A DNA stretch of 64,000 nt from an uncultured Ruminococcus sp. (GCA_910585865.1 CAJUGO010000003.1:107919-171918), one strand, 5' to 3'; shown: positions 26,457 through 35,097, counted from the stretch's first letter. Notes: a model not told the origin generated them from the letters alone. Numbers and translations: made by a program.

Positions 26457-27557
26457 ATGTCTAATAATTTAATTAAAAAAAGAGATTCTAATCTAGAACT
26501 ATTTAGAATTATAACGATGCTTTTAATTGTGGCACATCATTATGTTGTCAACTCTGATTTACTAAATATAATAATGAATTCACCTTTCTCACTAAAATCT
26601 GTATATTTACTTCTGTTCGGAGCTTGGGGAAAGATTGGTATAAATTGCTTTGTTTTAATCACTGGTTACTTTATGTGCAAATCTAATATTACTGTTAAGA
26701 AATTTGTTAAATTACTAGGCGAAGTAATGTTCTATAATATTGTAATTGGATTAATTTTTATGATTTCAGGTTATAGTGAGTTTTCATTTTCTAATTTTAT
26801 AAAGCTTTTTATCCCTATTAAATATATAAGTAATAATTTTACAAGTTGCTATCTGATTTTCTTTTTAATAATTCCCTTTTTAAACATATTAATTCAAAAC
26901 TTAAATGAGAGAAAGCATTTAAAATTATTATGCATTTGTGCATTTACTTATATTTTTCTTGGAAGTGTCCCGTTTTTGTCTGTAACGATGAATTATATTT
27001 CATGGTTCATAGTATTATATTTTATTTCTTCATATATAAGATTGTATCCTAAAAAAATATTTTCTAATACGCGGTTTTGGTTTTTGATATGCTCGGCATC
27101 AATTATTATCTGTTCGGTATCAGTTATTTGTTGTTTTTATTACACAATTTATCCGTATTATTTTGTTACTGATTCGAATAGCTTTTTAGCTGTAATTACC
27201 GGACTAAGTTTATTCATGCTATTTAAAAACCTGAAAATTTCTTACAATAGATTTATAAATATAGTTGCAGCGTCAACTTTTGGCGTTTTATTAATTCATG
27301 CTAATTGTAATGAAATGCGAGAATGGTTATGGAATAATATTTGTAGTAATGCAGAAATGTTTGCTTCATCGCTGATTTATATTCATTCAATCATTTGTGT
27401 AATAATTATATTTACTATATGTACGGTTATTGATTATTTAAGAATACATTTAGTTGAGAAACCATTTCTATCACTTTGGGATAAAATATATCCCAGAGTA
27501 TCATCCGGAGTAAAATTTTTAGGAAACAGATTATGCAACAAACTACATATAAAATAA
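26457..27557 (+). CDS. Acyltransferase 3 family membrane protein (OafA-like)
   Basis: This 366-residue integral membrane protein has about ten hydrophobic helices and an N-terminal LELFRIITMLLIVAHHY, with the His pair of acyltransferase-3 proteins at residues 27-28. The pattern fits O-acetylation of the polysaccharide or its lipid-linked precursor. ATG 26457 has GGAGGT at the right distance; an in-frame ATG 12 bases upstream overlaps the ribosome site and is less likely. It is 14 bases after the aminotransferase gene and 50 before rfbA. Confidence 0.86.
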   Translation: MSNNLIKKRDSNLELFRIITMLLIVAHHYVVNSDLLNIIMNSPFSLKSVYLLLFGAWGKIGINCFVLITGYFMCKSNITVKKFVKLLGEVMFYNIVIGLIFMISGYSEFSFSNFIKLFIPIKYISNNFTSCYLIFFLIIPFLNILIQNLNERKHLKLLCICAFTYIFLGSVPFLSVTMNYISWFIVLYFISSYIRLYPKKIFSNTRFWFLICSASIIICSVSVICCFYYTIYPYYFVTDSNSFLAVITGLSLFMLFKNLKISYNRFINIVAASTFGVLLIHANCNEMREWLWNNICSNAEMFASSLIYIHSIICVIIIFTICTVIDYLRIHLVEKPFLSLWDKIYPRVSSGVKFLGNRLCNKLHIK

Positions 27558-27607
27558 TAGATTATTTTTATACTGTATGATCTTATATTTTAATAGGAGT
27601 TGAATTT

Positions 27608-28504
27608 ATGAAAGGTATAATTCTGGCTGGCGGATCGGGGACGCGCCTTTATCCGCTTACAAAGGTAACAAGTAAGCAGCTTTTGCCTATTTATGACAAA
27701 CCAATGATTTACTATCCAATGTCTGTTCTTATGATGGCAGGAATCCGTGATATCTTGATAATATCAACTCCGCAGGATACTCCCAGATTTAAGGAGTTGT
27801 TAGGCGGGGGCAGTCAATTTGGAGTAAATCTTGAATATGCGGTTCAGCCGTCTCCTGACGGACTTGCGCAGGCGTTTGTTATTGGTGCCGATTTTATTGG
27901 TGACGATGATGTTGCAATGGTTCTTGGAGATAATATTTTTGCAGGTCATGGGCTCAGAAAACGATTAAAGGCTGCTGTTGAAAATGCCAAGACAGGCAAG
28001 GGGGCAACCGTGTTTGGCTATTACGTTGACGACCCCGAGCGTTTTGGTATTGTTGAGTTTGATAAAAACGGAAAGGCTGTTTCTATTGAAGAAAAACCTG
28101 ATAATCCTAAGAGCAACTACTGTGTAACGGGTCTTTACTTTTATGACAATAAGGTTGTAGAGTATGCCAAAAGTCTTAAACCCTCACCAAGAGGCGAACT
28201 CGAGATAACAGACCTCAACAGGATTTATCTGGAGAATAATTGCTTGAATGTTGAACTTTTGGGTCAGGGCTTTACATGGCTTGACACGGGTACACATGAA
28301 AGTCTTGTTGATGCAACAAACTTTGTCAAGACAATTGAAACGCATCAGCACAGAAAAATTGCTTGTCTTGAGGAAATCGCATATTTAAACGGCTGGATTT
28401 CTAGAGAAGATGTTCTTAAGGTATATGAAGAAGTTAAGAAAAATCAGTATGGTCAGTACCTTATGGATGTGCTTAGCGGAAAATATATTGATATACTCAA
28501 TTAA
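27608..28504 (+). CDS. rfbA: Glucose-1-phosphate thymidylyltransferase
   Basis: The 298-residue RmlA has the nucleotide-binding signature GGSGTRLYP (residues 8-16), KQLLPIYDKPMIYYP, the QPSPDGLAQAF motif and VLGDNIF near residue 109. It makes dTDP-glucose from dTTP and glucose-1-phosphate, the first step to dTDP-L-rhamnose and to dTDP-4-amino sugars. Length is normal. The base composition returns here to that of housekeeping genes, more G+C-rich than the preceding 25 kb. RBS is AGGAG before ATG 27608. Confidence 0.97.
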   Translation: MKGIILAGGSGTRLYPLTKVTSKQLLPIYDKPMIYYPMSVLMMAGIRDILIISTPQDTPRFKELLGGGSQFGVNLEYAVQPSPDGLAQAFVIGADFIGDDDVAMVLGDNIFAGHGLRKRLKAAVENAKTGKGATVFGYYVDDPERFGIVEFDKNGKAVSIEEKPDNPKSNYCVTGLYFYDNKVVEYAKSLKPSPRGELEITDLNRIYLENNCLNVELLGQGFTWLDTGTHESLVDATNFVKTIETHQHRKIACLEEIAYLNGWISREDVLKVYEEVKKNQYGQYLMDVLSGKYIDILN

Positions 28505-28526
28505 TCTAATTTAAGGAGAAATTAAA

Positions 28527-29546
28527 ATGACTGTTATTGTTACAGGAGGAGCAGGTTTTATCGGCTCAAACTTTGTATTTCATATGTTAAATAAATATCC
28601 TGATTATCGCATTATTTGCCTTGATTGTCTTACATATGCAGGTAATCTGTCAACACTGGCTCCTGTTATGGACAACCCTAATTTTCGCTTTGTTAAGGAA
28701 AGTATTACTGACAGAGATGCAGTTTATAAGCTTTTTGAGGAAGAAAAGCCTGATGTGATTGTTAATTTTGCGGCAGAGAGCCATGTTGACCGTTCAATTG
28801 AGAATCCGGAGATTTTTCTTGATACCAATATTAAGGGTACAGCAGTGCTTATGGATGCTTGCCGCAAATATGGAATAAAGCGTTATCATCAGGTATCTAC
28901 TGATGAGGTTTACGGTGATCTTCCGCTTGACAGACCTGACCTTTTCTTTACTGAGGAAACACCTATACATACCAGCAGTCCTTATTCATCATCAAAGGCA
29001 GGTGCCGATTTGCTGGTTCTTGCATACCACAGAACGTATGGTTTGCCTGTTACAATCAGCAGATGCTCAAATAATTACGGACCATATCATTTTCCTGAAA
29101 AACTAATTCCTTTAATGATTGCAAACGCACTTGCAGATAAACCTCTCCCCGTATATGGTGAAGGACTTAATGTGCGTGACTGGCTGTATGTTGAAGATCA
29201 TTGTAAGGCGATAGATTTAATTATTCATAAAGGCAAAGTAGGAGAAGTATACAATGTCGGCGGACATAATGAGAAGCGCAACATTGATATTGTTAAAATA
29301 ATCTGTAAGGAACTCGGTAAATCTGAGGATCTTATTATGTATGTAACAGACAGAAAAGGTCACGATATGCGTTATGCGATTGATCCAACTAAAATTCACA
29401 ACGAGCTTGGCTGGTTACCTGAAACAAAATTTGAAGACGGCATAAAAAAGACTATACAGTGGTATCTTGACAACCGTCAGTGGTGGGAAACAATAATAAG
29501 CGGTGAATATCAGAATTATTACGAAAAAATGTATGGAAACAGATAA
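28527..29546 (+). CDS. rfbB: dTDP-glucose 4,6-dehydratase
   Basis: The 339-residue RmlB has TGGAGFIGSN at residues 6-15, FAAESHVDRS (81-90), STDEVYG (124-130) and the catalytic YSSSK (153-157). It converts dTDP-glucose to dTDP-4-keto-6-deoxyglucose. That product is the branch point between rhamnose and the amino sugar predicted from the VioA-like aminotransferase upstream. It lies 22 bases after rfbA with AAGGAG before ATG 28527. Confidence 0.97.
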   Translation: MTVIVTGGAGFIGSNFVFHMLNKYPDYRIICLDCLTYAGNLSTLAPVMDNPNFRFVKESITDRDAVYKLFEEEKPDVIVNFAAESHVDRSIENPEIFLDTNIKGTAVLMDACRKYGIKRYHQVSTDEVYGDLPLDRPDLFFTEETPIHTSSPYSSSKAGADLLVLAYHRTYGLPVTISRCSNNYGPYHFPEKLIPLMIANALADKPLPVYGEGLNVRDWLYVEDHCKAIDLIIHKGKVGEVYNVGGHNEKRNIDIVKIICKELGKSEDLIMYVTDRKGHDMRYAIDPTKIHNELGWLPETKFEDGIKKTIQWYLDNRQWWETIISGEYQNYYEKMYGNR

Positions 29547-29558
29547 GAGGATTTAAAT

Positions 29559-30476
29559 ATGAAGGTATTTGTAACCGGAGTTGCAGGACAGCTTGGTCAC
29601 GATGTAATGAATGAGTTGGCAACGCGCGGATATCAGGGCATTGGCACGGATATAGCGGAAAGTTATTCAGGCGTGCAGGATGGAACTCCTGTAACGTTAA
29701 TGCCGTATGTACAGCTTGATATTACTGATGAAGATGCAGTAATATCTACAATAACGAATATAAATCCGGACGTGGTTATACATTGTGCAGCATGGACAGC
29801 AGTTGATGCTGCTGAAGAAGAAGAAAATAAGGACAAGGTCTTTTCAATTAACGTTAACGGAACTGAAAATATTTCTCGGGCGTGCAAAAGTGTTAATGCC
29901 AAAATGGTGTATATATCAACTGATTATGTTTTTGACGGTAAGGGTACAGAGCCTTGGCAGGCAGACTGCAAGAATTATGCTCCGCTTAATGTATATGGTA
30001 AGACAAAGTTAGAAGGGGAAAAAATTGTAAGTGAGATACTTGATAAGTATTTTATCGTGAGGATTGCTTGGGTTTTCGGAGTTAACGGCGGTAATTTTAT
30101 TAAAACTATGCTTAAAATAGGTAAAAAGTTTGATTCAATTAAAGTTGTTAATGACCAAATAGGTACTCCGACTTATACATTTGACCTTGCTAAACTGCTT
30201 GTTGATATGATAGAAACCGATAAATACGGATATTATCATGCAACCAACGGTGGCGGATACATCAGCTGGTACGATTTTGCATGTGAAATTTTCAGGCAGG
30301 CCGGATATACAACAAAGGTAAATCCCGTAACAACTGAGGAATACGGTATTTCAAAGGCTGCAAGGCCGTTTAATTCAAGACTTGACAAGAGTAAACTTAC
30401 TGATAATGGGTTTAATCCGTTGCCGCACTGGCAGGATGCATTAAAAAGGTATCTTGAGGAGATAAATTTATTATGA
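29559..30476 (+). CDS. rfbD: dTDP-4-dehydrorhamnose reductase
   Basis: The 305-residue RmlD has the Rossmann motif VTGVAGQLGHDV, the STDYVFDGKG segment near residue 126, and YGKTKLEGE with the YxxxK pair near residue 147. It performs the final NAD(P)H-dependent reduction to dTDP-L-rhamnose. The gene order A-B-D is conserved in Firmicutes. The stop overlaps by four bases (ATGA) the start of an acyltransferase gene that separates rfbD from rfbC. Confidence 0.96.
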   Translation: MKVFVTGVAGQLGHDVMNELATRGYQGIGTDIAESYSGVQDGTPVTLMPYVQLDITDEDAVISTITNINPDVVIHCAAWTAVDAAEEEENKDKVFSINVNGTENISRACKSVNAKMVYISTDYVFDGKGTEPWQADCKNYAPLNVYGKTKLEGEKIVSEILDKYFIVRIAWVFGVNGGNFIKTMLKIGKKFDSIKVVNDQIGTPTYTFDLAKLLVDMIETDKYGYYHATNGGGYISWYDFACEIFRQAGYTTKVNPVTTEEYGISKAARPFNSRLDKSKLTDNGFNPLPHWQDALKRYLEEINLL

Positions 30477-31528
30477 AAAGAATTTTTTACTTAGATTTTA
30501 TAAGAGTAATATCTTGCTTAATTGTTGTATTGTTTCATATATCTTGTTACTTAGTGGATGTGCTAAATGTCAAAGGTTGTATTTTTTATTTATCTGCCAA
30601 TACATCATGGGGAGCAATAGGTGTATCTTTTTTCTTTATTATTTCAGGCGTTGCTTTGTCTTATAGTTATGGTGAAAAGAATTTTGATTTAAAAAAGTAC
30701 ATAAAAAAGAGATTTTTGGGAATATATCCTATGTTTTGGATTGCCTACTTTTTAGTTTTTTTATATCAAATATTAAAAGATCCGGCTCAATTTAGTAATA
30801 TACCTGTATTCAATTTTATCTATACAATATTTGGTTTAGACGGATATTTATATACTGTAGCAGCTCCTAACTTTTATATTTTAGGAGAATGGTTTTTAGG
30901 TGTTATAATTATTTGTTATGCGCTGTTTCCTATTATATTATATTTCTTTAAAAGATTTCCTAAATTGCTTGCTGTATTTTCAATAATAACATACGTTATA
31001 TTGATACTTTTATTTGATTCGGAATATACACATATTAATATTGATATGAGTGTTACAGCGCATCTAATTGAATTTATATTTGGAATATATTATGTTAAGT
31101 ATTATGATAAAATCAGGCTATCTGGTGGAATTTTAGCTGGTTTAGTATTTATTATATTTTTGTTTGTTCCTTTTGGAATAAAGAATACCAATATAAGCAG
31201 AATGATTACAACTCTTTGCAATATATTTGGATTTGTTTCAATTTCTTATTTTGTGAATCTATTAAAAAATTGTCAGAAGATTTATAGTGTTTTTAATGCC
31301 TCCAGCAAATTGACATATTCGGTATTTTTACTTCATCATATTATAATTTATGTATTGACGATGAAGGTATACAATATTACTAATTCAATAACAGGTGTTT
31401 ATATTATTGATTTAATTGCTGTTATACTGGCATCATTTTTATTTTATTATTTATACAAACTTCTGTGTATTGTCTGTAAAAAAATATTATTTAATATAAG
31501 GAAAGGTGAGAAAATTGGGACAGATTAA
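30473..31528 (+). CDS. Acyltransferase 3 family membrane protein inserted in the rfb operon
   Basis: This 351-residue membrane protein has about ten helices. The N-terminal FYLDFIRVISCLIVVLFHISCY carries the R-x10-H pattern of acyltransferase-3 proteins. Its codons are much richer in A/T than those of rfbD and rfbC on either side, which suggests it was added later. It overlaps rfbD by four bases and rfbC by 14, so it is translationally integrated. It probably acetylates the polysaccharide, perhaps on rhamnose. Confidence 0.86.
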   Translation: MKRIFYLDFIRVISCLIVVLFHISCYLVDVLNVKGCIFYLSANTSWGAIGVSFFFIISGVALSYSYGEKNFDLKKYIKKRFLGIYPMFWIAYFLVFLYQILKDPAQFSNIPVFNFIYTIFGLDGYLYTVAAPNFYILGEWFLGVIIICYALFPIILYFFKRFPKLLAVFSIITYVILILLFDSEYTHINIDMSVTAHLIEFIFGIYYVKYYDKIRLSGGILAGLVFIIFLFVPFGIKNTNISRMITTLCNIFGFVSISYFVNLLKNCQKIYSVFNASSKLTYSVFLLHHIIIYVLTMKVYNITNSITGVYIIDLIAVILASFLFYYLYKLLCIVCKKILFNIRKGEKIGTD

Positions 31529-32117
31529 AGTTGAAAAGTGCCCTATTGAGGGACTTTATATTATTGAGCCTGCTGTTCACGGTGACAGCAGAGGTTATTT
31601 TATGGAAACATACAATCAAAATGATATGCATGAAGCAGGTCTTGATATGGTATTTGTGCAGGATAATCAAAGTATGAGCACAAAAGGTGTTCTGAGAGGA
31701 CTTCACTTTCAAAAAGAATATCCGCAAGGCAAGCTTGTAAGAGTAATAAAGGGCAGAGTATTTGATGTTGCAGTTGATCTTCGTGCAGGCAGTAAAACCT
31801 ATGGTGAATGGTTTGGTATTGAACTTTCCGAAGAAAATAAAAAGCAGTTCTATATTTCTGAAGGGTTTGCTCACGGATTTCTTGTACTTAGCGAAACAGC
31901 GGAGTTTTGTTATAAAGTTACTGATTTTTATCATCCGGGAGATGAAGGCGGTCTTGCTTGGAATGATCCTGAAATCGGTATAAATTGGCCGCATCTTGAG
32001 GGAGAATACTGCGGAACGGCTGACTCAGCAGGATATTCTCTTGACGACGGTACTGCGCTTAACCTAAGCGAAAAAGATAAAAAATGGCTTGGACTTAAGG
32101 AAACATTTAAGTTCTGA
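31515..32117 (+). CDS. rfbC: dTDP-4-dehydrorhamnose 3,5-epimerase
   Basis: The 200-residue RmlC cupin has IIEPAVHGDSRGYFMETYN, DNQSMSTKGVLRGLHFQ with the catalytic His near residue 60, and EGFAHGFLVLSETAEF near 115. It epimerises C3 and C5 of the 4-keto sugar between RmlB and RmlD. TTG 31515 is preferred, with AAAGGTGA five bases upstream and the family start (about eight residues before the IEP motif) well matched; GTG 31506 is possible. It is the last gene of the polysaccharide cluster. No clear terminator follows within the next 120 bases. Confidence 0.95.
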   Translation: MGQIKVEKCPIEGLYIIEPAVHGDSRGYFMETYNQNDMHEAGLDMVFVQDNQSMSTKGVLRGLHFQKEYPQGKLVRVIKGRVFDVAVDLRAGSKTYGEWFGIELSEENKKQFYISEGFAHGFLVLSETAEFCYKVTDFYHPGDEGGLAWNDPEIGINWPHLEGEYCGTADSAGYSLDDGTALNLSEKDKKWLGLKETFKF

Positions 32118-32236
32118 TACTTGGTGATAAAGGATTAAGTTATTCAGAAAATTGTTTTAACAAACGGTATAGTATACGCTAATCTTTTATTTTTAAATTT
32201 ATGTTTCTAAAATTATCATAAAATTTAAAAATTCAC

Positions 32237-32265
32237 TTGAAAAACTAATAATTATGTGGTATTAT
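32237..32265 (+). promoter_or_regulatory. Sigma-A promoter of secG
   Basis: TTGAAA (32237-32242), a 17-base spacer and TATTAT (32260-32265) lie about 60 bases before the secG start. The preceding part of the 209-base gap after rfbC shows no gene. Confidence 0.7.
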
Positions 32266-32326
32266 GTACTAGTTATTAAAGCAATTTTGTTTTATCTTAT
32301 TATTAAATGAAAGGAAGATATATAAA

Positions 32327-32578
32327 ATGAGCGTTTGGGGCATTGTTCTTGGTGTTTTGCTTGCTATAGTATCAGTTGCTATTATAATTGTAATTATTCT
32401 TCAGGAAGGTAACCAGCAGGGCATTGGTGCCGTTACTGGTGTAGCTGACTCATACTTTTCAAAAAATAAAGCTCGTTCAATCGATGCTTTTCTCTCACGT
32501 TGGACAAAAGTGTTTGCAGCTGTATTTGTAGTTTTTGTTATGGCGCTTAACATACTTTCTCGTTTCGGAATTCTCTAA
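32327..32578 (+). CDS. secG: Protein translocase subunit SecG
   Basis: This 83-residue protein has two hydrophobic helices (about residues 5-25 and 60-80). Between them lies the SecG loop: ILQEGNQQGIGAVTG, the L-Q-x-G-x-x-x-G pattern, then ADSYFSKNKARS. SecG stabilises the SecYEG channel. RBS AAAGGAAG precedes ATG 32327. It is a single-gene unit with its own promoter and a hairpin terminator shortly after. Confidence 0.92.
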   Translation: MSVWGIVLGVLLAIVSVAIIIVIILQEGNQQGIGAVTGVADSYFSKNKARSIDAFLSRWTKVFAAVFVVFVMALNILSRFGIL

Positions 32579-32609
32579 GACATAATTTAAAAAGTATAAG
32601 CATAATTAT

Positions 32610-32642
32610 AGACCGTCGGATAATATCTGCGGTCTATTTTTT
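32610..32642 (+). terminator. Intrinsic terminator after secG
   Basis: AGACCG (32610-32615) pairs with CGGTCT (32630-32635), followed by ATTTTTT. The stem is short but G+C-rich. Confidence 0.75.
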
Positions 32643-32661
32643 ATATTTGGAGATGTCTTAT

Positions 32662-32922
32662 ATGCCATGGTGGGGAATATGTATTATTATATTTTCAACG
32701 TTTATTATTTTTGCAATTATTCACTTTGCCGGAAAAAATAAACGCCCGCTTCGGCGGGCGCTGATATCTATGGTTAGCGGATTATTTACACTTTTGGCAG
32801 TTAATTTATCAGGAATATTTACTGGTGTATTTCTTCCTGTTAGTCTGCTTTCGCTGCTCGTTTCTATAATCGGAGGTATTCCGGGAGTGACACTTATGCT
32901 GGGGCTAAATTTGTTTTTTTGA
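32662..32922 (+). CDS. bofA: Pro-sigma-K processing inhibitor BofA family protein
   Basis: The 86-residue membrane protein has two or three hydrophobic segments and the C-terminal family signature: AVNLSGIFTGVFLPVS, then IIGGIPGVTLML. In B. subtilis BofA holds the SpoIVFB protease inactive with SpoIVFA. A SpoIVFB-like protease is encoded at 58076 in this window. ATG 32662 is chosen because GGAG lies nine bases upstream; TTG 32647 and ATG 32653 overlap that site. The stop abuts the 3' end of the opposing DUF4364 gene, and the coding sequence contains that gene's apparent terminator. Confidence 0.85.
   Translation: MPWWGICIIIFSTFIIFAIIHFAGKNKRPLRRALISMVSGLFTLLAVNLSGIFTGVFLPVSLLSLLVSIIGGIPGVTLMLGLNLFF
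32733..32760 (-). terminator. Intrinsic terminator on the minus strand, embedded in bofA
   Basis: On the minus strand a perfect seven-base G+C stem, CGCCCGC/GCGGGCG, with loop CGAA is followed by TTTATTTTTT. It lies about 160 bases beyond the DUF4364 stop codon. On the plus strand the same hairpin has the very stable C(UUCG)G tetraloop and no T tract. Confidence 0.8.
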
Positions 32923-33519
32923 TTAAGAAATATTGTATAATTCTTCAAGCGCCTCGCCGACGCTTTCTTTATCGTTTGTCATTAGTGCGAGCATCACTTT
33001 ATAAACTTTTGACGGACTTTCAAGGAAATTTTTCTTGATTAATAACGCTTGTTCTATTTGCGGTGCATACAGCTTAAAAGAAAAAAGTTCAATACTGCCT
33101 CCGGAGATTGTGCAATTAATAATAAATCCGTTTGGTGTTTTTTCAATTTCCACGGAGTTCTCGCGGGATGTTTTTTCTTCAGCAAGCAGTTTTACCGCAC
33201 ATGCAAATGCTTTTTCTTTGACGGAATAGGCAAGAGTACTGTCGAGCTGTTTTGCTATCAAGATACCGTTGTCTGAAAGCGTATAATTATTATTTCCATC
33301 ATCTGATTTAATTAAATTACCATTATTCACAAGATCATCAAATGCAGAACTTGTTTCAAAATAGTTTGCAAGTCCTTGTTTTAAGATAGCTTGTACAATT
33401 AAATCCTTATCCATTGATTCCTTTACAGAATTATACAGATAACATATCAATGTTTTTATTTCACTTTTGCTTCGCATTCCTCCGGGAGAAATTCCCTCGT
33501 CAAATGTATCAAAAGCCAT
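32923..33519 (-). CDS. DUF4364 family protein
   Basis: The 198-residue protein is predicted to be cytoplasmic. It fits the DUF4364 family of Clostridia: a winged-helix-like N-terminal half (IKTLICYLYNSV, then LIVQAILKQGLANYFETSSAFDDLV and a YTLSDNGI wing) and a mixed C-terminal half. A DNA-binding regulatory role is plausible but unproven. The start at 33519 was chosen because AGGTGA lies at seven bases; a longer frame upstream has none. It converges with bofA, with stops touching. Confidence 0.75.
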   Translation of the reverse strand: MAFDTFDEGISPGGMRSKSEIKTLICYLYNSVKESMDKDLIVQAILKQGLANYFETSSAFDDLVNNGNLIKSDDGNNNYTLSDNGILIAKQLDSTLAYSVKEKAFACAVKLLAEEKTSRENSVEIEKTPNGFIINCTISGGSIELFSFKLYAPQIEQALLIKKNFLESPSKVYKVMLALMTNDKESVGEALEELYNIS

Positions 33520-33549
33520 GAGATCACCTGCTTTGATTATATTTTTTTC

Positions 33550-33558
33550 ATTATAGCA
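33550..33558 (-). promoter_or_regulatory. Extended -10 promoter element of the DUF4364 gene
   Basis: The minus strand reads TG-C-TATAAT, an extended -10 element (33558 to 33550), with no good -35 box at 17 bases. It lies 30 bases before the start codon and is back to back with the nfeD promoter. Confidence 0.55.
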
Positions 33559-33597
33559 TATAATAACACAAATGTGTACAATTTTCAGCAAAATTAA

Positions 33598-33626
33598 TTG
33601 ACTATTAAATATTGTTGTGATAGAAT
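33598..33626 (+). promoter_or_regulatory. Promoter of the NfeD-SPFH operon
   Basis: TTGACT (33598-33603), a 17-base spacer and TAGAAT (33621-33626) lie just upstream of AGAGGTGAT and the nfeD start. Confidence 0.75.
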
Positions 33627-33648
33627 TGTCCGTAAAGAGGTGATAATC

Positions 33649-34089
33649 ATGGAACAATATATGCCTTTTATTTGGATTGGTTTTTTATTAATAATGATAG
33701 TGTGTGAGGCTTTTACAACTCAACTCGTATCAATATGGTTTGTAATAGGTGCCGCTTGTGCTGCTGTTACAACAATTTTTACTGATTCAATAATAATTCA
33801 GTCTGTAGTATTTGTAGCTGTTTCTTTTGTTGCGTTAATAATTACAAGACCTATTGTAAAAAAATTTAAAAGTTCAAGAAATAAAGTAAGCACAAATGCT
33901 GACAGGATCATAGGCAAAACAGGAATTATGTTGTCTGATATAAATGATATTGATGAAGTTGGTCAGGCTAAGGTTGAGGGTAAGATTTGGTCGGTAAAAT
34001 CAGGTAAAGTTCCAATTGCCGCAACTTCAAAAGTGACTGTGCTCTCTATTGAGGGAGTAAAACTTATTGTTGAGCCAATAAATGAATAA
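33649..34089 (+). CDS. NfeD-like membrane protein
   Basis: The 146-residue protein has two or three membrane helices in the first 70 residues and a C-terminal OB-fold-like domain (IIGKTGIMLSDINDIDEVGQAKVEGKIW... VTVLSIEGVKLIVEP). This is the short NfeD-1b form, without protease domain, encoded next to SPFH proteins and thought to help form membrane microdomains. ATG 33649 follows AGAGGTGAT. It lies 24 bases before its stomatin-like partner. Confidence 0.87.
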   Translation: MEQYMPFIWIGFLLIMIVCEAFTTQLVSIWFVIGAACAAVTTIFTDSIIIQSVVFVAVSFVALIITRPIVKKFKSSRNKVSTNADRIIGKTGIMLSDINDIDEVGQAKVEGKIWSVKSGKVPIAATSKVTVLSIEGVKLIVEPINE

Positions 34090-34113
34090 TGTAATTTAGT
34101 TAGGAGAATGATT

Positions 34114-35028
34114 ATGGATGGAATTATAGGTTTTGCTATTTTAGGAATAATATTATTAATTGTACTTATTATAATAATAAGCAATGTAAAAATTGTTCCT
34201 CAGGCACATGCATATGTAATTGAGCGTTTGGGCGCTTACAGCACTACGTGGGACACAGGTATTCATGTAAAAATACCTTTTGTTGATAAAATCTCTAAAA
34301 AAGTTTCTTTAAAGGAACAGGTTGTTGATTTTCCTCCTCAGCCGGTTATTACAAGAGATAATGTTACTATGCAGATTGATACAGTTGTATATTTTGAAAT
34401 AACTGATCCAAAGCTTTATTCATATGGTGTTGAACGTCCGTTAAGTGCAATAGAAAATCTTACTGCTACAACCTTGCGTAATATAATAGGTGATCTTGAG
34501 CTTGATAATACACTGACATCACGTGATACTATTAATGATAAAATAAGAATAATTCTTGATGAAGCCACAGATGCATGGGGTATAAAGGTTATTCGTGTTG
34601 AATTAAAGAATATCTTGCCTCCAAGAGAGATTCAGGACGCAATGGAAAAGCAAATGAAGGCTGAACGTGAACGCCGAGCAAGAATCCTTGATGCTGAAGG
34701 TGAAAAACGCAGTCAAATTCTTGTTGCAGAGGGCATGAAAGAATCTGCGATTCTTAAAGCAGATGCTGTTAAAGAACAAAAAATCAGAGAAGCACAGGGT
34801 GAAGCCGAGGCTATTCTTACAGTACAAAAGGCTAATGCCGATGCACTTAGAATGCTTAACGAAGCAGCTCCTACGGATAAAATCATACAGCTAAAGTCTC
34901 TTGAAGCATTCGGCAAAGCTGCTGACGGAAAAGCTACTAAGATTATTATTCCCTCAGATATTCAAAGCCTTGCAGGTAATGTTACTGCAGTAAGAGAGCT
35001 TTGGAAAGATGACGTTGCTAAGTCATAA
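34114..35028 (+). CDS. SPFH domain (stomatin/prohibitin family) membrane protein
   Basis: The 304-residue protein has an N-terminal membrane helix (residues 3-25) and an SPFH domain (about 28-200): VPQAHAYVIERLGAYSTTWDTGIH, then VVDFPPQPVITRDNV and an ILPPREIQDAMEKQ segment. A helical, charged region with A-E-G-E repeats (AEGEKRSQILVAEGMKES) follows and should form a coiled coil for oligomerisation. It closely resembles the QmcA/YbbK stomatin class. The start is ATG 34114 with AGGAG at seven bases, not ATG 34108. It is in an operon with nfeD. Confidence 0.93.
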   Translation: MDGIIGFAILGIILLIVLIIIISNVKIVPQAHAYVIERLGAYSTTWDTGIHVKIPFVDKISKKVSLKEQVVDFPPQPVITRDNVTMQIDTVVYFEITDPKLYSYGVERPLSAIENLTATTLRNIIGDLELDNTLTSRDTINDKIRIILDEATDAWGIKVIRVELKNILPPREIQDAMEKQMKAERERRARILDAEGEKRSQILVAEGMKESAILKADAVKEQKIREAQGEAEAILTVQKANADALRMLNEAAPTDKIIQLKSLEAFGKAADGKATKIIIPSDIQSLAGNVTAVRELWKDDVAKS

Positions 35029-35048
35029 GTTTTATTTTTGCTTTTTAT

Positions 35049-35077
35049 ACGGGCGCAGTTCTGCTGCGTCCGTTTAA
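35049..35077 (+). terminator. Terminator after the SPFH gene
   Basis: ACGGGCGCAG and CTGCGTCCGT form a ten-base stem with one G-U and a five-base loop, followed by TTAATTT. Confidence 0.7.
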
Positions 35078-35097
35078 TTTAATTTTGAGGTGGGGAA

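Noticed and set aside
31491..31994. 167-codon minus-strand frame opposite rfbC
   Set aside because: rfbC is unmistakable on the plus strand, and the opposite frame lacks a start site and any recognisable domain.
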